Source of the DNA: Chitinophagaceae bacterium UBA3961
GTDB taxonomy: Bacteria > Bacteroidota > Bacteroidia > Chitinophagales > Chitinophagaceae
DNA: 7,756 nt
Direction: 5' to 3'
Assembly (NCBI GenBank): GCA_002385265.1
Contig: DGDD01000123.1
Coordinates: 19,061-26,816, forward strand
This document shows positions 1-5,557 of the stretch, piece after piece. The translations under genes were made by a program, and so were the position numbers. The notes below the pieces were generated by a model. The model was not told the origin of the DNA and did not search any database. It saw nothing but the letters and a program-made list of their open reading frames with translations. The number at the start of each line of letters is the position of its first letter. Within the stretch, counting starts at the first letter, position 1.

Positions 1-252
1 AGGCACAGTCGAAGGACGCTGCGGTAAAAAACAAGAAGATGAAGAAGCCTTTGTGACCTCTCTGCGCCCTTTGTGACGAAAATTAGGTTGAAGATAAATT
101 CAGTCCCTTAACAATCCACAGCTTTATTAATTAAAACGACCACTCCATTTGAGTTTAAGTGATTCATCGCTTCCAGCCTTGGGCGAGAATTGCGCTCTTT
201 TTCTTACATTTAACGATCAGTATTTATTCTTTCCAATAAAACATCGTTACAC
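1..252. other. Left-edge region without a convincing gene
   Basis: No supportable complete gene is visible here. On the plus strand a short open stretch runs from base 3 to a TGA at 54-56 and would encode a lysine-rich tail ending KNKKMKKPL. It could be the C-terminus of a gene beginning outside the window, but 17 codons are too few to decide. Bases 48-77 hold a short direct repeat, listed separately. The AT-rich stretch from about 100 to 252 is the presumed leader and promoter region of the M20 peptidase gene. A TACATTTA at 205-212 differs from the Bacteroidota -7 consensus TAnnTTTG at one position and has a TTG 23 bases upstream (179-181). This is only a weak promoter candidate. Confidence 0.5.
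48..77 (+). repeat. Short direct repeat CCTTTGTGAC x2
   Basis: The decamer CCTTTGTGAC occurs at 48-57 and again at 68-77. The ten bases between them (CTCTCTGCGC) are a similar pyrimidine/G-rich decamer, so the stretch reads as three 10-base units, the outer two identical. From general memory, similar CTTTGYG/CTCTGCG strings occur between genes in Bacteroidota genomes, but I cannot confirm that this one is part of a family. No function is assigned. Confidence 0.4.
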
Positions 253-1707
253 ATGAGAAAAATTGCAATGAGCCTGCTTTTACTGAGCAGCTTATCGGTT
301 ATGGCACAAAAGAAAAAGCCGGCTGCAGATCCCGCTGAAAAAATTAAGACACAAGCTACACAAGACATTCAGTCTGGTTACGATAACTATAAATCAGTAG
401 CACTTCAAATCTGGAACTATGCTGAAGTAGGATACAAAGAAGTAAAAAGCTCTGCCCTCTTGCAAGAAACACTGAAAAATAATGGCTTCACTGTTCAATC
501 AGGTGTGGCTGAAATTCCAACTGCGTTTGTTGCAACCTATGGCAGTGGAAAGCCGGTGATTGGTATCTTGGCTGAATTTGATGCCCTACCGGGTTTGGCC
601 CAAACCAACAGTCCCGAGAAAACACCCATAGCCGGCAAAGAAGCAGGTCATGGTTGCGGACATCACTTATTCGGAACAGCATCAGTAGCTGCCGGAATTG
701 AAATCAAAAAATTAATAGAAGAGAAAAAGTTTACCGGTACCATTAAAGTATTTGGTTGTCCGGCCGAAGAAGGTGGAAGCGGTAAAGTATATATGGTGCG
801 TGCCGGATTGTTCAATGACGTAGACGTGGCCATTCACTGGCATCCCGGCGCTGAAAACGGAGTTACACTTACCAGCGCATTAGCGAATAAATCTGCAAAG
901 TTTCGTTTCAAAGGAATTTCAGCGCATGCAGCAGCATCACCTGAGAGAGGTCGTTCTTCTTTGGATGCAGTAGAAGCAATGGACAATATGGTTAACATGA
1001 TGCGCGAACATGTTCCCCAAGAAACCCGCATTCATTATGTGATCACTAATGGCGGCAAAGCCCCCAATGTTATTCCTGATTTTGCTGAAGTGTATTATTA
1101 TGTACGTCATCCAAAGCGCGATCAAGTAAAAGCAATTTTTGACCGCGTAGCGAAAGCTGCAGAAGGTGCGGCCTTAGGTACGGAAACTAAAATGGAATTC
1201 GAAATCATCGGAGGTACACATGATCTGTTGTTAAACCGTTCTCTTGCAGATGTAATGCAGAAGAACTTAGAAAAAGTAGGCGGGGTAAAGTACACTCCCG
1301 AAGAAATTGAATTTGCAAAGAAAATTCAATCTACTTTCGGATACAAAGCGCCCGATATCAGCAATGCAGATAGTATTAAAGCGCTAAAAGTTGTGAACGA
1401 TGCAGGTGGAGGTTCAACCGATGTAGGAGATGTGAGCTATGCGGTTCCTACAGTAGGAATGAGCGCCGCAACTTGGGTTCCCGGAACAGCAGCGCATAGC
1501 TGGCAGGCTGTTGCTTGTGGTGGTACTGAAATTGGCATCAAAGGATTGATGGTTGCAGCTAAAACAATGACATTAACCGCAATTGATCTCTACCTCAATC
1601 CAGCACTTGTTGAAAAAGCAAAGGCGGAATACCAGGCTGCTCTTGGCGACTATAAATATGAAGCCTTGTTGGGTAATAGAAAGCCTGCGTTGAATTACAG
1701 AGATTAG
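253..1707 (+). CDS. Exported M20-family amidohydrolase, AbgB-like
   Basis: Predicted zinc-dependent amidohydrolase/peptidase of 484 aa, resembling AbgB, the E. coli p-aminobenzoyl-glutamate hydrolase subunit, which is of similar length. Residues 1-18 look like a Sec signal peptide (MRK, a leucine-rich core, then VMA before Q19), so it probably acts in the periplasm; E. coli AbgB is cytoplasmic. The catalytic domain carries EFDALPGL (108-115), GHGCGHH (132-138), PAEEGG (170-175), HWHPG (195-199) and AAHSW (413-417). By family comparison the likely metal ligands and catalytic residues are C135, H137, E172/E173, H195 or H197, and H415. Residues about 215-330 fit the inserted dimerisation domain, with the SAHAA motif around H225. 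No AbgA partner is nearby. The substrate is unknown: an N-acyl amino acid, a dipeptide or a folate breakdown product are all possible. The family call is firm; the specific AbgB function is not. Confidence 0.9.
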   Translation: MRKIAMSLLLLSSLSVMAQKKKPAADPAEKIKTQATQDIQSGYDNYKSVALQIWNYAEVGYKEVKSSALLQETLKNNGFTVQSGVAEIPTAFVATYGSGKPVIGILAEFDALPGLAQTNSPEKTPIAGKEAGHGCGHHLFGTASVAAGIEIKKLIEEKKFTGTIKVFGCPAEEGGSGKVYMVRAGLFNDVDVAIHWHPGAENGVTLTSALANKSAKFRFKGISAHAAASPERGRSSLDAVEAMDNMVNMMREHVPQETRIHYVITNGGKAPNVIPDFAEVYYYVRHPKRDQVKAIFDRVAKAAEGAALGTETKMEFEIIGGTHDLLLNRSLADVMQKNLEKVGGVKYTPEEIEFAKKIQSTFGYKAPDISNADSIKALKVVNDAGGGSTDVGDVSYAVPTVGMSAATWVPGTAAHSWQAVACGGTEIGIKGLMVAAKTMTLTAIDLYLNPALVEKAKAEYQAALGDYKYEALLGNRKPALNYRD

Positions 1708-1751
1708 TTGGTTGATTTGTGAATTTGATGATTCGGTAATTAGTGTGATTA
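1704..1751 (+). repeat. Degenerate 8-bp-phased repeat at the 3' end of the M20 gene
   Basis: Starting on the last base of the final Asp codon and running through the TAG stop, the sequence reads as consecutive octamers: TTAGTTGG, TTGATTTG, TGAATTTG, ATGATTCG, GTAATTAG, TGTGATTA. They approximate TTRATTKG and decay with distance from the stop. A matching array in the opposite orientation sits at the end of lysS (1934-1981). Over about 30 aligned bases the two arrays agree at most positions and share a perfect GTGAATTTG. The function is unknown. It may be a 3'-end repeat family or a low-complexity sequence that has expanded. Confidence 0.6.
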
Positions 1752-1790
1752 CTTCAAATAATCGTAACGAGTAGGAGTGAGAGCATCTTG

Positions 1791-1829
1791 CCAACAAAGT
1801 TTAGCATTTGAATGCTTTGGTTGGTTTTT
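1791..1829 (+). terminator. Candidate terminator of the M20 gene
   Basis: A two-part hairpin: outer arm CCAAC (1791-1795) pairs with GTTGG (1820-1824), and inner arm AGCATT (1803-1808) pairs with AATGCT (1811-1816) around a TG turn. Unpaired bases separate the inner and outer arms. TTTTT follows directly at 1825-1829. The position, about 85 bases after the M20 stop codon, fits intrinsic termination. The internal loop and low GC content make it weaker than the hairpin at 1901-1926. Confidence 0.45.
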
Positions 1830-1900
1830 ATGTTGCGAACTTGACGCAGAAGGGGTCACACAATACGTTTAAGTGGATAAATGATTTTTTAAAGAAAATA

Positions 1901-1926
1901 AAAAATCCCGCCTTGGCGGGATTTTT
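1901..1926. terminator. Strong symmetrical (bidirectional) intrinsic terminator
   Basis: A perfect 12-base inverted repeat, AAAAATCCCGCC (1901-1912) and GGCGGGATTTTT (1915-1926), separated by TT. The GC-rich core is flanked by A runs on one side and T runs on the other, so transcripts from either strand would form a hairpin followed by U residues. It lies about 44 bases beyond the lysS stop codon on the minus strand and about 190 bases beyond the M20 stop on the plus strand. It is most likely the lysS terminator and also a back-up for the M20 gene. Confidence 0.9.
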
Positions 1927-1933
1927 CTATTAA

Positions 1934-1981
1934 CAAGTTAGTGAACTAACCAATGAACAAATTCACCAATTAACCAATTGA
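1934..1981 (-). repeat. Degenerate 8-bp-phased repeat at the 3' end of lysS
   Basis: Read on the minus strand from base 1981 downward, the sequence falls into octamers: TCAATTGG, TTAATTGG, TGAATTTG, TTCATTGG, TTAGTTCA, CTAACTTG. The first one and a half units encode the last three lysS residues (Ser-Ile-Gly) and supply the TAA stop codon. The array is the inverted counterpart of the one at 1704-1751. It ends just before the terminator hairpin at 1901-1926. No function can be assigned from sequence alone. Confidence 0.65.
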
Positions 1982-3487
1982 CTCCGGTCTCATTTGTGGG
2001 AAGAACAACACATCCTGAATGCTTGGTTGGTTAGTCATCAACATACACAAACGATCGATGCCGATACCAATACCCGAAGTAGGTGGCATACCATATTCCA
2101 ATGCGCGCAAGAAATCGTAATCGATGTACATCGCTTCGTCATCTCCACGTTCCATTAATTTCACCTGATCTTCGAAACGTTCACGTTGATCAATAGGATC
2201 GTTCAACTCACTGTACGCGTTTGCAATTTCTTTACCGTTCGCCATTAACTCGAAACGCTCTACAAGCCCGGGTTTATCGCGGTGCTTTTTAGTGAGCGGA
2301 CTCATCTCTACCGGGTAATCGATGATGAAAGTTGGTTGAATGTATTTTCCTTCAGCTTTACCTCCGAAAATTTCATCGATCAGTTTTCCTTTACCCATGC
2401 TTTTATCTGTATGGATGCCCAATTTCGAACATACTTCTCTCAGTCCGTCTTCATCCATTTCACTTACGTCAAATCCGGTATGCTCTTTAATGGCATCGTA
2501 GATCGTAACGCGTTTGTAAGGAGCTTTGAAATCGAGTTGTTTGTCACCTACTTGAACTACCGTAGTACCATGAAGGGCGATAGCAATGCGCTCCATCAAA
2601 TTCTCGGTAATCTCCATCATCCAATAGTAGTCTTTATAGGCAGTGTACCACTCCAACACGGTAAACTCCGGATTGTGCGTACGATCCATTCCTTCGTTGC
2701 GGAAGTTGCGACTGAATTCATACACCCAATCAAACCCTCCAACTATCAAACGCTTCAAATACAATTCATTGGCGATACGCATGTAGAAAGGAACGTCCAA
2801 TGCATTGTGATGTGTTGCAAATGGACGAGCTGCAGCGCCACCGGGAATTGATTGCAATACAGGGGTGTCAACTTCTAAAGCGCCCAATCCGTTCAAGTAC
2901 TCGCGAATGGTATTCACCAATTTCGTGCGTTTAACAAACGTATCTTTTACTTGAGGATTGATTATCAAATCAGCATAACGCTGGCGGTACTTAAACTCAG
3001 GATCAGTTACTGCATCAAAGGTTTCACCCTCTTTTTCTTTTACAATTGGAAGCGGTTTCAAACTCTTTGTGAGTAGTGTTAGTTCTGTTACGTGAATAGA
3101 AGTTTCACCGGTTTTAGTAGTGAACACAAAACCCTTCACACCAATGATATCGCCAATATCGATCAAATGTTTCCACACTTTATCGTACAAGTTTTTGTCC
3201 TCACCGGGGCAAATATCATCTCTGCGGATGTAAGCCTGAATTTTTCCTGAACCGTCTTGGAGCACAGCAAAGCTTGCCTTACCCATGTCACGAACACTCA
3301 TAACACGGCCAGCCAAACATACATTCGCGAAGTCGGCCTTATTCTCCTCACCCTTATAATCACGCTTTATAGCAACAGCGGTTTGATTTACTGGGTATAA
3401 AGGAGCAGGGTAGGGGTCGATTCCCAGTTCCTGTAAGGCTTTGAGCTTCTCTCTTCTAATCAGCTCTTGTTCAGATAATTGAGACAT
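1970..3487 (-). CDS. lysS: Lysyl-tRNA synthetase (class II)
   Basis: Cytoplasmic class II enzyme of 505 aa that charges tRNA-Lys with lysine using ATP (EC 6.1.1.6). An N-terminal OB-fold anticodon-binding domain spans about 55-145, with the LAGRVMSVRDMGKASF stretch near 58-73. The catalytic domain follows with all three class II motifs: motif 1 around EVDTPVLQSIPGGAAARPF (205-223), motif 2 around FRNEGMDRTHNPEFTVLEWY (262-281), and motif 3 at GIGIGIDRL (472-480). The lysine-specific ELYLKRLIVGGF (241-252) closely resembles E. coli LysRS. The length is typical of bacterial LysRS. The ATG at 3487 is chosen because the family's N-terminal helix starts there and a promoter lies just upstream. The last three residues (SIG), after the conserved RPE end, come from a repeat that runs into the gene. 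It appears to be transcribed alone from its own promoter, and a strong hairpin follows the gene. Confidence 0.98.
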   Translation of the reverse strand: MSQLSEQELIRREKLKALQELGIDPYPAPLYPVNQTAVAIKRDYKGEENKADFANVCLAGRVMSVRDMGKASFAVLQDGSGKIQAYIRRDDICPGEDKNLYDKVWKHLIDIGDIIGVKGFVFTTKTGETSIHVTELTLLTKSLKPLPIVKEKEGETFDAVTDPEFKYRQRYADLIINPQVKDTFVKRTKLVNTIREYLNGLGALEVDTPVLQSIPGGAAARPFATHHNALDVPFYMRIANELYLKRLIVGGFDWVYEFSRNFRNEGMDRTHNPEFTVLEWYTAYKDYYWMMEITENLMERIAIALHGTTVVQVGDKQLDFKAPYKRVTIYDAIKEHTGFDVSEMDEDGLREVCSKLGIHTDKSMGKGKLIDEIFGGKAEGKYIQPTFIIDYPVEMSPLTKKHRDKPGLVERFELMANGKEIANAYSELNDPIDQRERFEDQVKLMERGDDEAMYIDYDFLRALEYGMPPTSGIGIGIDRLCMLMTNQPSIQDVLFFPQMRPESIG

Positions 3488-3525
3488 ATTCTATTGATTG
3501 TTAAAAATAAGTTTCCCATTTTCAG

Positions 3526-3562
3526 GGCCTGCAAAATTAGGACGAAACAACGGCTGTACCAA
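3526..3562 (-). promoter_or_regulatory. Predicted Bacteroidota-type promoter of lysS
   Basis: On the minus strand a perfect TAnnTTTG match, TAATTTTG (3539 down to 3532), is preceded at a 20-base spacing by TTG (3562-3560). This fits the -7/-33 architecture of the primary sigma factor in Bacteroidota. The sequence continues CAGGCC (to 3526), and transcription would start shortly after, leaving a leader of about 35-40 bases. The promoter begins only about 10 bases after the stop codon of the upstream flavin-reductase gene, suggesting that lysS is transcribed separately from the upstream pair. Confidence 0.7.
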
Positions 3563-3572
3563 GTTTGCCTTT

Positions 3573-4460
3573 CTAGCCCTCAGTGGAGGTGAGCAACACC
3601 TGCCACGCATCCTTAACCCTTCCTTCGTCGAGCAGTTTTTTGGCCAACAAATGGCATTCTTTTTCCATCTCAGCTGGACTTACACTGTAGTACTGAATGA
3701 TTTGCTTTAGTTCCGGCAATTCAAAACTGGGATCTATTACGGGATAGTCGTGTACATTTCCGAGTTGTCCTAAATTATTACCCGTTAACACGGTACTGTT
3801 TCTAATGGCTGCCGGCAGTTGATCAACTCCAATGCCGAGTTGTGTATTTGGCTTTTCCACTTGAAACAAATTCGATTCGTTTACTACACAATACCAATCG
3901 CCACCCAAACGGGCAACATGATTGATCTTTCGTTGGTCAATTTTTTTATTTTCATCTAAAAGCGAATCATCAATGTGCATGCACAAAACTTCACAGATCA
4001 CCAAATTCCCGGCACCTCCACCTGTTCCCAAGGCTTTTACTTCAAGAACTTTGCATTCCATTTTAATCAAGCTCTCTTTTACCATAGAAGGTTTTACAAT
4101 TGTTGCTTTTTCTTCTGTAAAGCCTGCTTTAATAAACTCGTTCACGCCTCTTGGAAATTCACAACTACTCAAACTCATTTGTTGCACCATATCGTAAGTA
4201 ACCACATGTATTACTACCTCAGGAACAGAAAGCACATTTTGAAGGGTGTGTTTCGAGCTGTTATCGCGCACTCGTAAACTCGGTGAAAACACCAATATGG
4301 GTGGATTCGATGAAAAAAGATTGAAAAAACTAAAAGGACTTAGATTCACATTGCCCTCTTGATCAATCGAACTTACAAACCCGATTGGGCGAGGCGCTAC
4401 CGCATGTTGCAAGTAGTACTGTTTCTCTGCAGGTTTCAGTTGGTCAAATGCTAGCGTCAT
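3573..4460 (-). CDS. Flavin reductase-like domain protein with C-terminal extension
   Basis: Protein of 295 aa whose first 200 residues fit the flavin reductase-like, FMN-binding split-barrel family (DIM6/NTAB type). The signature is APRPIGFVSSIDQEGNVNLS (22-41), followed by PFSFFNLFSSNPPILVFSP (42-60) and a GGGAGNLVICEV strand (147-158). Such proteins bind FMN and may reduce free flavin or act as oxidoreductases; this one's reaction is unknown. Residues about 205-295 lie beyond the usual domain and look largely helical and charged towards the end, with no motif I recognise. No signal peptide is seen, so it is probably cytoplasmic. It starts 6 bases after the fumarylacetoacetase stop codon, so the two are almost certainly co-transcribed. 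By inference it serves tyrosine/homogentisate catabolism or a related aromatic pathway. The domain call is firm; the role is a guess. Confidence 0.88.
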   Translation of the reverse strand: MTLAFDQLKPAEKQYYLQHAVAPRPIGFVSSIDQEGNVNLSPFSFFNLFSSNPPILVFSPSLRVRDNSSKHTLQNVLSVPEVVIHVVTYDMVQQMSLSSCEFPRGVNEFIKAGFTEEKATIVKPSMVKESLIKMECKVLEVKALGTGGGAGNLVICEVLCMHIDDSLLDENKKIDQRKINHVARLGGDWYCVVNESNLFQVEKPNTQLGIGVDQLPAAIRNSTVLTGNNLGQLGNVHDYPVIDPSFELPELKQIIQYYSVSPAEMEKECHLLAKKLLDEGRVKDAWQVLLTSTEG

Positions 4461-4466
4461 GTCTTT

Positions 4467-5471
4467 TTATTTTTTACGGGCAAGAATACTAAAGTCGGAG
4501 TCTTCCGCTACAATGGTATTTTCGAGTTTACCCAAACCTTCAATCTCCATCACTACACGGTCGCCATCTTGCAACCACTGTTCTTGGTAATTCGGATCGT
4601 TGCGTTTGCCGGTTCCATTCAATTCAAGAAAGCAACCGGTACCAACAGTACCACTACCTATAACATCGCCTGCATATAGGTTCACACCGTAAGATGCGCG
4701 TTCAATAATTTCTGCAAAAGTCCAATCCATATCACCTACATTTCCTTCACTTACTTGCACATCGTTCACCCAGCACTTCATTGATAGGCTCCAGTTTTTT
4801 CCTACATGACCCGGTTTGGGTTCTTTTTCAAATGCTGCTAACTCATCGAGCGTTACCAACATTGGCCCAATAACTGTCGAAAAATCTTTTCCCTTTGCAG
4901 GTCCTAAGTTCAATAACATTTCTTCCATCTGAAGTGTTCGAGCACTCATATCGTTCATGATCATTAAACCGGCAATATAATCGTCTGCTTCTTCTGCTTT
5001 AATATTTCTGCCGTGTTTGCTAATTACAATGGCGGCTTCCAACTCAAAATCCAGTTTGTTGAAATGATCGGGCATGCACAAAACGGGACCGGGTCCTTGA
5101 ATACTATGATGGTTGGTGAAATAGAAAATGGGGTATTGATCGAATTCGGGAATCATAGGCGCGTTTCTATTTCTGCGCGCTGATTCCACATGTTGACGAA
5201 AAGCGTAGCCATCTCTACAACTAGGAGGGAAGGGTACGGGTGCAATGATTTCCACTTCGCCGGGATTTTTTCCTTTTGAGGAAGAAATCTTTCCTTCTTT
5301 TACTAAAATTTCACCGCCTTGAGCCATGGGCAAATAATCGTCCCAATAGTTCAGGAACATACCCATGCTGTGAGGCAAATCGGGGTGCAATACTTCCATG
5401 TCGTACAAAAGCCCATTTATAAGCGCAGCTAAACGGTCTTGTCCTTCTTCTAAATACGATACAAATTTCAT
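4467..5471 (-). CDS. Fumarylacetoacetase (fumarylacetoacetate hydrolase)
   Basis: Predicted to hydrolyse 4-fumarylacetoacetate to fumarate and acetoacetate, the last step of tyrosine and homogentisate degradation (EC 3.7.1.2), in the cytoplasm. The 334-aa protein has the FAH fold, and residues matching the mouse FAH active site can be picked out by motif. Ca/Mg ligands: D87 (in RDGYAFRQH), E143 and E145 (in DFELEAAIV) and D174 (in NDMSAR). Catalytic His: H94. Substrate contacts: Y89, Q181, K195 and T275 (in GSGT). Catalytic Glu: E283 (in FLELNG). The D-to-H spacing matches mouse D126-H133. The start is placed at the ATG at 5471. An in-frame GTG at 5501 would add ten unlikely residues and overlaps the putative promoter. 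It is the first gene of a pair with the flavin reductase-like protein. Other FAH-superfamily activities are less likely given how well these positions fit. Confidence 0.9.
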   Translation of the reverse strand: MKFVSYLEEGQDRLAALINGLLYDMEVLHPDLPHSMGMFLNYWDDYLPMAQGGEILVKEGKISSSKGKNPGEVEIIAPVPFPPSCRDGYAFRQHVESARRNRNAPMIPEFDQYPIFYFTNHHSIQGPGPVLCMPDHFNKLDFELEAAIVISKHGRNIKAEEADDYIAGLMIMNDMSARTLQMEEMLLNLGPAKGKDFSTVIGPMLVTLDELAAFEKEPKPGHVGKNWSLSMKCWVNDVQVSEGNVGDMDWTFAEIIERASYGVNLYAGDVIGSGTVGTGCFLELNGTGKRNDPNYQEQWLQDGDRVVMEIEGLGKLENTIVAEDSDFSILARKK

Positions 5472-5557
5472 AGCAATAACATTAGGCCTGCAAGTTAGCA
5501 CAATCCGCTGCTCAAAAATGGTTTCAATAGGCCGTTTTTTGATTGTAACTTAATGCC
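5472..5557. promoter_or_regulatory. Divergent intergenic region between fumarylacetoacetase and GH9 genes
   Basis: This 86-bp gap must hold start signals for both divergent genes. On the minus strand, CTAACTTGCAGGCC (5498 down to 5485) strongly resembles CTAATTTTGCAGGCC in front of lysS, but lacks one base of the TAnnTTTG element. The nearest TTG (5515-5513) is only 15 bases upstream, so the promoter call is weak. On the plus strand, TAACTTAA (5546-5553) lies four bases before the GH9 ATG. It matches TAnnTTTG at six of eight positions and has no clear -33 partner. The two genes could share regulation, but no operator palindrome is evident. Confidence 0.35.

Larger units (their letters stand above)
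1708..1969. other. Convergent intergenic region between the M20 gene and lysS
   Basis: This 262-bp gap separates two genes that point at each other. It contains two octamer repeat arrays at its ends, a candidate terminator for the plus-strand gene and a strong symmetrical terminator near lysS. The remaining stretches, about 1752-1790 and 1830-1900, show no start codon with a convincing reading frame and no recognisable RNA gene. Confidence 0.7.

Noticed and set aside
3..56. Lysine-rich plus-strand tail that could be the C-terminus of a gene cut by the left edge
   Set aside because: Only 17 codons, and a second frame is also open over the same stretch (to a TGA at 74-76), so there is no basis for choosing.
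1573..1797. Minus-strand open frame spanning the M20 3' end and the convergent gap
   Set aside because: Half of it is antisense to the M20 coding region and the rest crosses the octamer repeat; no family resemblance or promoter.
1752..1900. Possible small RNA or decayed gene in the convergent gap
   Set aside because: Apart from the hairpin at 1791-1829 no promoter, conserved fold or readable remnant of a known protein could be identified.
2282..2851. 189-codon plus-strand open frame opposite lysS
   Set aside because: It lies entirely within the lysS catalytic domain on the opposite strand, has no recognisable domain, and lysS is unambiguous there.
5472..5501. GTG start at 5501 extending fumarylacetoacetase by ten residues
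   Set aside because: The ATG at 5471 gives MKFVSYL, a typical family N-terminus, and the extension would overlap the promoter-like element.
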